A DNA stretch of 64,000 bases, taken from the NCBI GenBank assembly GCA_948144175.1, contig CANXME010002087.1:2353501-2417500 (forward strand), read 5' to 3'. The DNA is from Closterium sp. NIES-65 (taxonomy: Eukaryota; Streptophyta; Zygnematophyceae; Desmidiales; Closteriaceae). This document shows, piece by piece, positions 1 to 10,327 of the stretch. How positions within the stretch are numbered: the first letter of the stretch is position 1; each line of letters starts with the position of its first letter. The position numbers and the translations under genes were made by a program. The notes under the pieces were generated by a model, which was not told where the DNA came from, made no database searches, and saw only the letters and a program-made list of their open reading frames with translations.

Positions 1-17
1 TTAACACACCTATTCTT

Positions 18-223
18 AGTACCAACCATATGGGTAAGTAACGTACTTAATCATATGACTAAGTAACGCTCTTAGTCTTGATGCCTACCACATGGGTAAT
101 TAATGCTCCTAGTCTTGGTTCCAACCATATGGGTAAGTAACGCACTTACTCTTGGTACCAATCATACGGGTATTTAACTCACTTACTGTTGGTACCAACC
201 AAATGGGTAACATACTTACTCTT
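18..223. repeat. 37-bp tandem repeat array
   Basis: Near-identical units begin at 80, 117, 154 and 191 (37, 37, 37 and 33 bp), each opening with a variant of GGTACCAACCATATGGGTAA and closing with CTTACTCTT. A longer, more diverged unit lies at 18-79. The array stops at 224, where a gypsy reverse transcriptase fragment begins on the minus strand, so it replaces or interrupts the rest of that domain. The window edge hides how far it extends to the left. Confidence 0.85.
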
Positions 224-523
224 GGTTCCGCCCATGTCGAATATTTCATCCGGCATCGGCATCTGGTACCTTTTCATGATGGTGACCTTATTCAGGCTTC
301 GGTAATCTCCGCACATGCGTTTCGACAGCACCTGCCCAGTTTAATCCGTCCGTGCCGCCTCTATCGTTGCCGCCACGTATTCCGAATTGGACTTCCATAT
401 AAACCCTGCCTCCATCAGTTCCTGACATTTCTCCATGCATATCTGCTTTTCTTTTGCTGTCATCCTTCGTCTCTGCTGGTACACGTGTATATCCGTGGTA
501 AGCTCTATGGTAACCTCGACCAT
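224..523 (-). pseudogene. Ty3/gypsy reverse transcriptase, N-terminal fragment
   Basis: The minus strand encodes the opening of a gypsy-type reverse transcriptase: a VYQQRRRMT block, then ELMEAGFI, SEYVAATIEAARTD, an in-frame TAA, then MCGDYRSLNKVT and RYQMPMPDEIFD. This is the segment before the first catalytic aspartate in Ty3/gypsy RT. The YxDD region is absent because the frame runs into the tandem array at 223. One stop codon plus truncation make it a relic. It does not look like a close copy of the G1/G2 gypsy elements later in the window. Confidence 0.75.
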
Positions 524-1796
524 GTTGCACCTTCAACATGAGGCTGGCCAATATCTGGTCAGCACCTTTGTCAGCTCTGCCGCATCTTCCTCTATCATGC
601 CATCCCCGACCTCCTGTTATTTCTCTGCCGCTTTCGGCTGGCGCTGTCATTTGTTCTCTTCCAGCTGATACGACCTCTTCGTTGCCGTCGGCTCATGTGG
701 TGCTGCACCCTTGCTTTTAGCTTCCTCCGCGTGTCGCCTTTCCGTTCTTGCCCTTTCCTCCTCCTTCGTTCCTGCCATCAGTGCAAACTCCCACGATCCT
801 AACTCTCGATCATACCTCTCCCTGCTCCACTGCCTTTCAATTGCTTCTTCGAGGCAGCTAATAACTTCTTGTTTCTTGTCCACCACCGCCTCCTTCTCGT
901 TGGTCAGAAGCCTGCACGTACCGCGTATTGTACCGGTACTTCATCATCGATACCCATCTCCTCTCCAGTGGATGTCTTCGCTCGTGTTGTACCTCGTTGT
1001 TTTCCTGTATTTCACCCAGCATGGCCCATGTCCGCGCTTACTTCGCTGCTACCCTATCTGTCGAGGGTTGCACAGCTGCTGTTTTGTAGCGCTTCCGCTC
1101 CCACCGCAACTGTGAGTGGTACACACGGATTGTCACCACTAGCCAGTGCATGACATTGAGGTCCATGGCCCTTCCCAGCTCTCTCCTCCTCTCTGCCTCT
1201 GTCATTATAGGGTGAGCTGTTGCGTCTTCCATGAACTCCGTCACCAGCTCCCACTCCAGTGCCATCGCTTCTTCCCACTATAGTGCGATGCAGTCATATG
1301 TCATGCCCGGTCCTGGCATGCCGTCGTGCATCTTGAAGGCTGCTTCTACTTCAAACGATACGAACGTTGGCAATGCCTGTCTGGGCTTCCTTACTTTGTT
1401 GCACGGAAACTGCGTAGGGTGGTCGAGCTGCGTCACTGGTGACGGCATCCTTCCTGGCTCCATGATATCTTCTACCAGCAATGGCATTGGCCGCTCCATC
1501 AATGAAAGATGCTACTGTAGTGCTGCTGCACTCACCCTAGTTGTCCAATATATGAGGACCCCGTGAGAAGTACTCCCCGCTTCCGCCCCATCCGCCACCA
1601 TGCCTGACACAAGCATTGCCGTAACTTCTTCATGGGCCTCTTGCATCTGTTCTCTTACGTCGGCTTCCATATCCACATTTTCAACTATGTTATGATGTCT
1701 CCTTGCACACGTTTAATCATCGCCAGCACCCGCACCAACTCCTTGAACAAGCTGCTCCACTCATCCTGCATGCCTCTGCCTGCTCCTGTTCGTGAG
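524..1796 (-). pseudogene. Probable gag-side remnant of the same gypsy element
   Basis: Upstream of the RT fragment on the same strand are several open stretches that read like decayed polyprotein rather than random sequence: a Glu/Arg-rich segment at 647-886, a segment with LVTEFMEDATAHPIMTEAER at 1038-1265, a Pro-rich segment at 1278-1502, and near 1600-1790 a helical-looking stretch with DEWSSLFKELVRVLAMIKRV. Frames change and stops intervene. No zinc knuckle or protease motif is visible, so assignment to gag rests on position and composition only. The piece ends abruptly at the family-A LTR at 1797. Confidence 0.4.
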
Positions 1797-2280
1797 TGTC
1801 ACAATGTAAAATTGACTAAGGAAAATGAGAAACTACCAAGATATAGCAAGCATAACCCTAACCCTAGGAAAACATGAAGTACAGTGAGAATAACACAAAT
1901 CAGCTATATCAAATATAGCTTGACACACCCCCATAGTCTAGAAGACGGCAGTCCTATAGAAAGAAACACACAGCAAGGGTCACAGGACCAGTTTACAAAA
2001 AACACAACAAATCTCAGGTTGGATCTCAAGATTACCACATAGTCAGAGAACAAGCAACGGGCCACAATGCCAGAATACATGGAAAGATATAGCAAATATA
2101 GAAGATGCAAGAGTACACGACAAGTATGTCTACAGAAGCACAGGGCCACAAGGCCAGTCTAGATGCATATATATAGCAAATATAAAGAGATGCAACAGTA
2201 CATTGCAAAGCATCTCTACACAAGCAAGCGAGGGCCTGTAGACACAAGGCGACGACGCCTTGCTGAAGATATTTGTTGGA
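1797..2280 (-). mobile_element. A-0: 3-prime end of a minus-strand family-A copia element
   Basis: 1797-1925 is a 129-bp family-A LTR in minus orientation, starting TGTCACAATG and ending GCTTGACA on the plus strand. It is followed by the family polypurine tract (read here as CACCCCCATAG) and the family 3-prime untranslated block (GGTCACAGGACCAG and GGATCTCAAGATTACCACA). The last ~35 bp match the tail of RNase H, where other copies encode DVFTKAL. At 2281 the sequence switches to gag of a plus-strand A copy, so the rest of this element is missing. The LTR is diverged, suggesting an old copy. Confidence 0.75.
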
Positions 2281-3808
2281 CCTCGCCGCCTTTCCCACAG
2301 TTGCTGAACTCATTACGCACCTTCGCACTAGTGACACCCGCTACCGTGCTGCGCTTCCTGCTGAGTTCTGCGCCAAGAACCCCCCCCCCCCCCCCCCCCA
2401 TGTACATCACACTCTACTACATAGTCACCCGGCTCCCTGACTCCCTTTGCTCGGTCACTTACCACTTCCTCTCTCTTTGCCCAACCACACTCACCGTTGA
2501 CCTCCTCGAGGAGCGCCTCCTGGCAGCTGAGAAGCGTATAGTCGCTGTAGGAGCCTCTCGTGGTGACCCGCATGCCCCCTTCTTTGAGGGGTGCTCCCCC
2601 TCCCCCCTTTTGCCCTCTGTTGCATCTACTGCTGCCGTCGACTTCGTTGGCACGAGTCGGTCGGCGCTGCGTCTGCCCCTAACGGGAGACGCCGCACCGG
2701 CAAGGGCAAAGGGGGCAAGGGCGCTGGAGGGGCTGGCGGGGGCGGTGGAGGTGGCGGTGGAGGCGGCGGAGGGAGTGGGGGTGGCGGTGCGAGTGGTGGC
2801 CGGGGTAGGGGCTTCGGTGGCGGCGATGGAGGCGGAGGCGGCGGCGGCGTTGGCGGTGGGAGTGGAGGAGGAGGCGGCGGCGGAGGTGGAGCTAGTCGGG
2901 GTGGCTCTGCGCAGCGGGGCGGCTTCGGTGGTGGTCTGCGCCAGCAAGAGCAGCGCACTCGTGAGACCCCACCCCCCCAGCAGCTTCGTCAGTGGTACGC
3001 TGCGCGTCAGCGGGGTGGGGGTGCTGGTCCTTGTGCTTACGTCCTGCGTATCGGCGACCGCACTTGTGAGCCATGCGGTGGCCCGCACACCACCCAGCAC
3101 TGCTTCGGCCGCCTGACGGACGCTTGGCGTCTCCAGTTCCTTGACGTTAGTGACATCCCCCGCTGGGGCGAGCTGCTTAGGTCGAGGGTTGCAATCTTTG
3201 ACCTAGATTATGACGCCATTCTTGCTGCCATGTATGTTGTGTCTACTAGTGATGAAGGTGACTGTTACTTGTGTGTTCCGCCTGACCCGGGCATTGAGGC
3301 TGCTGCTTTAGGTGCTGGTGAGGCTGCTGCTCTAGGTGCTAGTGCGTCTGCTGCCCCAGGTGCTGGTGAGTCTGCTCTATCAGGTACCACGTCGGCTCAG
3401 GCCTTACACACCTTCACCCTTGACTCGGGTGCTACCCGCTCCTTCTTTCGCGACCGCACCACACTTACGCCACTTAGTCGGCCAGTTGCGGTCTCCCTGG
3501 CGGACCCTTCTGGGGGTCCTGTCCTTGCCCACTTCTCCACTGTCTTACCGTGTCCGGCGGCCCCTTCTGGCACCCTGTCAAGTCTCTACCTCCCCTCGTT
3601 CTCTACGAGCTTGGTGAGTGGTGCTGCTCTACAGGATGGGGGGGTTGACCAGTTCACTCCTACGAGTCAGCGGTTCACCCACTGTACGTGTGCTCGGACG
3701 GGCCGACACTTGGCCACGTTAACCCGTCTGCCGGGGTCCAGCCTGTACATGCTGACTACTAAGTCTCCTCCGATTGCTGAGTCTAGTCAGGTAGCTGCGT
3801 CGGGTTAG
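2281..3808 (+). pseudogene. A-I gag-protease (5-prime truncated)
   Basis: The segment begins inside gag at a DLAAFPTVAELITHL-like stretch, runs through a 20-C homopolymer (2380-2399) that shifts frame, then MYITLYYIVTRLPDSL, another shift near 2650, and a Gly-rich tract (about 2715-2900). A Cys/His cluster follows, C-EP-C-GGPH-TTQH-C, near residues PCGGPHTTQHC. The aspartic protease motif is FTLDSGATRSFF near 3418. The frame closes at a TAG (3806-3808) where copy A-IV has CAG (Gln), so in the intact family this is one gag-pol frame. Gag packages the RNA and the protease matures the polyprotein. Confidence 0.85.
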
Positions 3809-4580
3809 GTGTTTGCTGCAGCGTCCAGGTCTGGTCCTGAGTCTGCCCCCTACTTGTGTCGTCTCCTGTCCCACTAGACTCTCCTTTGGCACCACCGCCT
3901 TGGTCACCCCTCCCTGCCTCGTCTTCGAGGCATGGCCTCCCGTTACCTTGTCTCTGGTCTCCCCCGGTCCCTCTCTCCCCTCCCTCCGAGGCCTGCCCCT
4001 ACCTGCGTTCCCAGTGTCGAGGGGCGGCAGCGCGCCGCCCCTCACTCCTCCAAGTTTCCTCCGACAGAGGCTTCGCTGCAGACTCTTCACATGGACATGT
4101 GGGGCCCCGCCCGCGTCCGTGGCTAGGGTCACGAGCGTTACTTCTTGTTGGTGGTTGACCACTACTCGCGTTACACCACGGTGTTCCCCTTGCGCAGCAA
4201 GGGTGACGTCACTGAGGTGTTGATCGACTGGATCCGCGCAGCTCGTCTCCAGCTCAGAGAGAGTTTCGGCTCGGACTTTCCTGTTCTGCGTCTGCACTCT
4301 GACAGAGGCGGGGAATTTTGCTCTGCCCTTCTCGGAGCCTTCTGTCGTGCACAGGGCATCCGCCAGACCTTCATACTTCCAGCCTCTCCACAACAAAATG
4401 GGATTGCTGAGCGCAGCATTGGCATGGTCATCGACGTCACTCGTACCTCCATGATCCATGCGGCTGCTCCCCATTTTCTATGGCCGTTTGCGGTTCAGTA
4501 CGCAGCGCATCAGATCAACCTTCAGCCCTGAGTCTCCTTGCCAGAGACCTCCCCTACCTTGCGGTGGACGGGGAAGGTTG
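3809..4580 (+). pseudogene. A-I integrase, N-terminal part
   Basis: This encodes the GAG-pre-integrase/zinc-binding segment (LLWHHRLGHPS, then CVPS where intact copies have CVPC) and the integrase core: LHMDMWGP (first Asp), LRLHSDRGGEF (second Asp) and QQNGIAER (Glu). In-frame stops lie near 3876, 4123 and 4530. The coding sequence stops at ACGGGGAAGGTTG (4580) where B1 inserted, and resumes at 11368 with GCGATGCAAC, restoring the family reading GKVGDA...FRVWGSRAFVRDL. Confidence 0.85.
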
Positions 4581-5673
4581 TGTTGGTGTAAGGGCCTAAT
4601 AAACTCAAGCTATTAAGACTTTATCAAACTTAAAACCTCTCCTCGGGGTCACCTCCAAGGGTCCTTGGGTGCCTGGTACAAGACCAGCCCCTATCCTCGG
4701 GTCCGAGTTTGTAGAGAGAGGGATCAAGAGGGACTTAGTCAAAACAGCAAGAGTACCTTGAACGTCGCGCAGCGTATCGTGCACACCGTCGACCGGATTA
4801 AGCTGAAAATTTCTTATATCGAAGCTCACTCCAAGAGCTTTAAAATAAGCCAAGTTGCCTTGCGAAAAGTTCTGCCATTACAAAGTTATGGCTCGGACAG
4901 CGTTTGCCTAGCGTTGGAGTGCTAGCATACTAGCGTTGACTCGGGTAGCATTCCGCCGTCGCACCGCGTAGAAAGGAAATTCCAGCAAGAAAGGAATTCG
5001 CTTGAATCAATTTAATTATATCCAGGAACAAACAGTAAAGGAATAAATAGCTCTAGCTAGCAAGGGCCTTGGGAATCAACATGGGAACAACCAAGGATGA
5101 TCCCAAATAATTCCAAGCAACAGAACCAACCTGGCTGGACAAAACAGCAGGTGGTAGGTTGGTAAACAACCTCTGGTTCTGTTTTTCCAACCTGGGAAAA
5201 CAACAACCAGGTTCAAGTCCTAAAAACAGAACCTGTTTTGTCTTTGCCCAACCAGCCAAATGCTGGTTCCGCTGGTTTCCCCTGGCCCTGTAGCATGCAG
5301 ATACAGACAAACAACATCCAACCTTCACCTAAATTGTACCTCTATAGTGCCTGCCCTGCTACACTATAGTCAACCAAACAAAACAGTACAATTTCGAGTT
5401 GGATAGAACTGAATCTGCACAATCAATTCAACCGAATCGCAAAGCTTTGATCTTGGGTTCCTTTGCGAGCTCGTCCTTTCTGCTTGTACTGTTCATTGCG
5501 CGTACAATGTTGTGCCGAAGCGCATAATGCGCGAGTACCTGCAAATGCTTCAAGCAAAAATTGCGAAAGCAAACAAACACACGAACATTCCATTCACACC
5601 CAAATGCATTCGCACACGCATATTCATACAAACAGACGGCAAGATATCGTGCAATGTGAATTTGCACCCAAGA
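4581..5673 (-). repeat. B1 3-prime LTR (1093 bp)
   Basis: On the plus strand it runs from TGTTGGTGTAAGGGCC to GAATTTGCACCCAAGA. On the minus strand that is TcTTGGGTGC...CCTTACACCAACA, with TGTTGG/CCAACA-type ends (one terminal base mutated). The polypurine tract of B1 abuts the 5673 side. A 200-bp stretch (about 5085-5285) is dense in short CCAACCTGG/GGTTGG-like words in both orientations. Other B LTRs lie at 10328-11367, 16876-17958, 28178-29270, 32250-33341 and 62563-62678. Confidence 0.92.
5342..5369. other. Perfect 8-bp stem hairpin inside the B LTR
   Basis: CTATAGTG, a 12-nt loop CCTGCCCTGCTA, then CACTATAG. The same inverted repeat recurs in the other long B LTR copies, near 11045, 17638, 28939 (one arm mutated) and 32558. 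This suggests it is an ancestral LTR feature, possibly a transcript structure. Its function is not known to me. Confidence 0.7.
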
Positions 5674-5689
5674 CACTCCCCCTCAGCCT

Positions 5690-7269
5690 GCCGGCTGCAT
5701 CCCCATCATTCCATACCAGTTCATGCTCATTCCACTCATCCGCATACAACGCCAATGAGGCTTATCCGCAAGCCTCTTGGTGAGGAAGTCTGCTGGCTGC
5801 TGGTGAGTCTTGATGTAGATCGGATTCACTGTCCCCCTTTTCACCTCCTTACTCAGCTAGTGCCACTTGATACGCATGTGCTTGTTCAGCCCATGAAGCA
5901 CAGCGTTCCTGGCCATCCCAAGAGCTCCCTTGCTATCACAAAACAGCGGCGTAGCAACCTTTTGCTCCTGGCCAATCTCCTCTAACAGCCTCCTCAGCCA
6001 AATCACCTCCTTCACCCCATGGAACATCGCCATGTACTCTGATTCCACAGAAAAGAGTGCTGTCTCCGTCTGCTTCTTTGACCTCCAACTAACAGGTCCT
6101 CCAACTACGCAGATGTATCCTCCCACAGATGAGGAATCCTCCTTCTCAGAGGCCCACGTAGCATCGGTAAAGCAAGTGAGAAAGAGCTTGTCTTCTCCAA
6201 GCCTCTCCCCCTTCTCTTTCAGCATCTCAACCCCTTTCTGCTTCACCTGTGCAGATGCGGAGTATTGAACTCCAATGCTTGGGTGAGAAATCAGATACTT
6301 CACCACACGATCAGCTGCATCCGCCTGCTCCTCTGATGGATTCTGCACCACCCTAGCCAGCTGCCCAACCGAGAAAGAGATGTCAGGCCTTGTGTGAACT
6401 GCTGCATACAAGAGGCTGCCCACCAAGGACTGAAATTGATGCTGCTCCTCGGCTTCAACCCCTTCATCCTCTGCAGCTTTCACAAGCTTGAATTCTGCTG
6501 GCAGGGGAGTTGCAACCTTGCGCTCATTCTAAATCCCGTACTTCTCCCCAAGCTCCTTGATGAACTTCTCCTGGTGCAGCTTCAACCACCTGTGATCCAG
6601 ATCCCTCTCCACGTGCATCCCGAGGTAGTACTTTACCTCCCCAAGGTTCTTGCACTTGAAGTTCTCCATCAGCTGCTGCTGCACCTTCTGGATCTCCTTC
6701 ATGCTGCTGCTAAAGAGAAGAATGTCGTCCACATAGACCAGAAACAGCACCAGCTTCTCCCCCTCCCCCTTGAGAAAGAGGCTCTCATCACAGCTGCTGG
6801 TCCTGAATCCCACCTCCTCTAAAACAGCTGCCAACTTCTGGTACCAGCAGCGTGGCGCCTGCTTCAAGCCGTAGATGGACTTTTTCAGCTTGTACACTCT
6901 GCCCGTACCATCCTCATACCCAGGTGGCTGCGTCATGAACACCTCCTCTAAAATCCCATTGAGGAATGCTGTTGATATATCCATCTGAATGATGAATTTC
7001 CCACTAACGGTTGCATCTGTCAACAAGACACGGAGGGTAGGGGGTTTGGCAGTGGGAGCAAAGATCTCATTGAAGTCCCGCTTCTCCTTCTGCATAAACC
7101 CCTTAGCCACCAGCCTACTCTTGTAGATGGTGACCTGTCCCTTGTCATCGGTCTTGATCCTTAGCACCCACTGGCACTGTACGGCTTTCTTCCCCTCAGG
7201 CAGCACCACCAACTCCCATGTCCCATTCTCTAGCAGGCTCTGGTACTCAGCATCCCTGAAACCAGCCAC
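5690..7269 (-). pseudogene. B1 reverse transcriptase-RNase H
   Basis: Read on the minus strand from 7269: RT opens with WVLRIKTDDKGQ, KSRLVAKGF and FAPTAKPPTLRVLL, then the first catalytic region MDISTAFLNG, YGLKQAPRCWYQKL, and the active site FLVYVDDILLFSS. RNase H follows with TDATWASEKED, SVESEYMAM and CDSKGALGMA. A TAG near 6530 replaces Glu (B3 has GAG) and a second TAG near 5855 replaces Trp in KWHW. The natural terminator MSMN-stop seen in B3 is lost here. The protein would copy element RNA into DNA and remove the RNA strand. Confidence 0.88.
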
Positions 7270-8806
7270 TTCTCCCTATCTGGTCCAGCTAATGCCTCCT
7301 CCATGCTAGCTGGTTCCTCTGGTGCAAGGGCAAGAAAACAGTAGGCAGGTTCATCCTCCTCATCTTGATCATAGCCATGCGGTAGAATCAGCAATGCCTC
7401 CTCGGTCCCAAGCTGCTGCTCCGCTACATCAGCTCCTGCAGTCAGCTTCTTAGTGGCCATACGGGTACGTCCTGGCCTGGAGACGGGTGTTTCCCATCCC
7501 CTCATAACAACACCCTTCGGCTTCTTAGTTTTTCCCTGCTGCTGCTCTCCTCCCTCAGATCCAGCAGCTCCACTGGTGCTGCCGCTAGTCTCCACACCAT
7601 CACCTTCACCAGCAGGTGCCTCCTGCACCTTCTCTCCATCACCACCCTCTGCAGCTACCTCCTCTTCCTTCTCCCACACACTAGGAGTCAGGTCCAGCTG
7701 CATGGTGATCTGCTCCATCTGCTGGGACACTCTGGCCTCTGGCTGTTTCTCCCAGCTCCCATACATCATGCCCTCAACAAACTTCACATCTCTGCTGTCT
7801 AACAACACACCCTTGGAAGGTTCCCACAGCAGCCATCCCTTGCTCTCAGCAGCCAGCCCCAAATGCACACACCAGATTGCACTTGCCCCCAACTTACTGC
7901 GGTAGGTCTTGGGGACGTGGGCGACTACCATGCAACCGAACACCCTCAGCATGTCCACCGGCGGCTTCCTCCCAAGCCACCTCTCCAAAGGCACCCATGA
8001 GTCATCCCCAACCTTGGTGAGTACCCTGTTCCTAGCGACGGTAGCGTGCCGAACAGCATGGGGCCACATGGAGTTGCCCAGCCCAGATTCTATGAGCAGC
8101 GCCCTAGCTGTCTCCAGAATTGTCCGGTTCGCCCGTTCTGCTACACCGTTAGACTGTGGGGTGTAAGCCGTGGTCAGCTCCCTCTGGATGCCCTGCTTCT
8201 TGAGCCAGACCGTCATCTCAGCTGCAAGGAACTCCACCCCGATCTGTCCTAATCCGCTTCACCACACAGTCTGCTTGCGTCTCCACGAATGGCAGCCAAT
8301 TTTCCCGTATCGTAGAGGCGGCATGGTCCTTCTGCTTCGGCGGATATGCCCACATAAGCCCAATCATCCACTATGATCAGAAAGTACTGCTCCCCCTTGT
8401 CTCCCTGAACCGGCAGCGGCCCCACCAAGTCCATATGGACCAGCTCCAACGGCTTCTTGCTCCTGCCAGCCACACTATGGAAGGGGAAACGGGTAAACTT
8501 TGAGAGCAAACAGATTTCACAATTCTCATCAGGTGGCTGTCCGTTCAGCTTCAGACCCTTAACAGCTCCATCTTTCTCCAACTGCTTCAATAAGGGCATT
8601 GCCACATGCCCCAAGCGTCGGTGTGCCGTTGCCCAATCTGTCTCCCCAGATCTGGCCGACACTTCCACACCAACTCCTCCAACGGCATTGCACTCCCCTT
8701 GGGATGCAGACCCCTCTCCAGCCTGCCCCCCTCCATGCCACGCCAACGCCGGCAGCTGCCACATGGATCTAAACACGTCCGTGCTCTCGTGCAGATCCCA
8801 AAGCAC
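7230..8806 (-). pseudogene. B1 integrase and acidic linker
   Basis: The pre-integrase zinc module reads AHRRLGHVAM...CEICLLSKF. The core has LVHMDLVGPL (first Asp) and FLIIVDDW, then a frameshift near 8250-8370 that destroys the second-Asp region. The frame returns with TPQSNGVAERANR (catalytic Glu), WPHAVRHATVARNR and the C-terminal domain RVFGCMVVAHVPK. A Gly/Glu/Ser-rich linker (AAEGGDGEKVQEAPAG and so on) leads toward RT. A second frameshift near 7260 separates this frame from RT. Confidence 0.85.
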
Positions 8807-10281
8807 CCGATTGCCCAGCTGCCCTTGTAAGTGCGTGCCCCATCCGTGCTAGTGCTCACCCCAGCCTTGCCAAGCTTACGGAGGGAGATGAGGTTGGCCT
8901 TGAGTTCAGGAACGAGAAGAACGTCGTGCAGCACCACCGGCTTGCCATTCGCTCCCTTAAACGCAGCTCGTCCCGCACCAGCCACCTTCAGCGCGTGTCC
9001 AGAGGCGGAGCACACCTTGTTGATCGGTGCAGCGCGTACGTGGTCCAGCAGGTCCTTGCGCGGCGTCATCGTCCAAGCAGCGCCCGTGTCCAACACCCAA
9101 TAATCCAGGGGGTGCAGCTCTGCTCCAACCTTAGCAGATGCGTCTCCTTGCTCCCCCTTGTCTCCCATATGGAAGAATTGGCCCGCGGTGCGCTCCCTCT
9201 TCTTCTCCGCACCGCCGTCGCCCTTCGGGTTGTTGTCAGACGAATCAGCGACCATGTTCGCGCCGTTTTTCTGGTTCCTCCGCGCGCTGCGATCCTGGTG
9301 ACGATTGTGGGGGGTCCATCCATCGGGTTTCTTATAGCTGAAAAACCAGGGGTGCCCCTCCTTCTCACAATACCAGCAACTCCCTTTCATTTTCCCACCA
9401 GCACCCGATTTGCCCCCACGTCCAGATTTCGCACCGCGACCCCACCCGGTACCTCCTTGTAAGTCGTTGGAGTCGTCATCCTTCTTTGCACCGCGTCCAG
9501 CACCACCAAAGCCACGTCCTCTGCCACGTCGGCTCCCTTGCATCCCGTAGCCGCTGCTGCCGTCGTCTCCACCCCTCAGTTGACGGCGACGGAAGTCCTC
9601 CTCTAGAATCTTTGTCCGCACCTACTCGAGTGTCCACGAGCTCTGGTTCTGCGGCAGGCTCAATCCGCTCGTGAATTGAAGCCACGATTCCGGCAGCAGC
9701 GAGAGCATCTTCAGGCACTTGGTCTGCTCCGGGTAGGTGATTCCCGCGGTCGCCAACTTTGCGTAGAGGTCGCGCAATTTGTCCAGGACAGGTTGCACCG
9801 GCTCTCCCTCGCTCAGGCGCAACGCGGACAGCTCCCTCTCCAGCATCAATGTTGCAACAACGGAGGTCGGGGCGTGCAGCTCCTTCAACACGGTCCATGC
9901 CTTCGGACCGCACTCAACCTCCGGCAGCAGGTGCATGACGTGGTGACGCTGGTTCAGCTCCAAACTCTGCGACATCAAGTAGTAGCCAGCCGAGGCGCGC
10001 TCGTCCCAATCTTCCTGAAGGGCGGGGTCACTCGGTCTAGGCTCCTCCCCAATCATTAGTTTCAGCAAACCAATCTGACGGAAATAAAGTTGCATTTTCC
10101 AGGCCCAATCATCATAGCCCTCACCATTGAACTTCTCGACGGTGAAGTTTTTCAGCACCTCCTTGATCAGGGAGCCCTGGCTTGTTCGCGCTCCCCTTGG
10201 CGCAGAAACACCAGAATCTTGGCTGCCGCTACGATCTTGAGCTGAAGATTCACCAGCTCCCGTCGAGGTGTTGCCCGCCAT
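8807..10281 (-). pseudogene. B1 gag-protease
   Basis: The start is ATG at 10281 (MAGNTSTGAGESS), about 30 bp inside the primer site, giving a very short leader. Gag has the copia core (FTVEKFNGEGYDDWAWKMQ, LKELHAPTSV, LERELSALRLSEGE, LRDLYAKLATAG). A TAG near 9624 replaces Trp (B3 reads WTLKWVRTK). A basic Gly/Arg tract follows, then a zinc knuckle CWYCEKEGH in which the last Cys position reads Ser. The protease is YWVLDTGAAWTM (Asp-Thr-Gly). The frame breaks near 8800 before integrase. Confidence 0.87.
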
Positions 10282-10312
10282 AGCTACTTATATCGAGGAT
10301 CACTATAACGCA

Positions 10313-10324
10313 GCTCTGATACCA
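10313..10324 (-). other. B1 primer-binding site (initiator-Met tRNA)
   Basis: The minus strand reads TGGTATCAGAGC three bases after the LTR end CCAACA. This matches the 3-prime end of plant initiator-Met tRNA, the usual primer of Ty1/copia reverse transcription. Confidence 0.88.
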
Positions 10325-10327
10325 GCT

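Noticed and set aside
1854-1868. CCCTAACCCTAGG resembling plant telomere repeats
   Set aside because: Only about two units, and the same words (CTAACCCTAG, AACCCTA) are part of the family-A LTR in other copies.
2626-2958. Minus-strand poly-Pro open frame opposite A-I gag
   Set aside because: Same cause: reverse complement of the Gly-rich tract.
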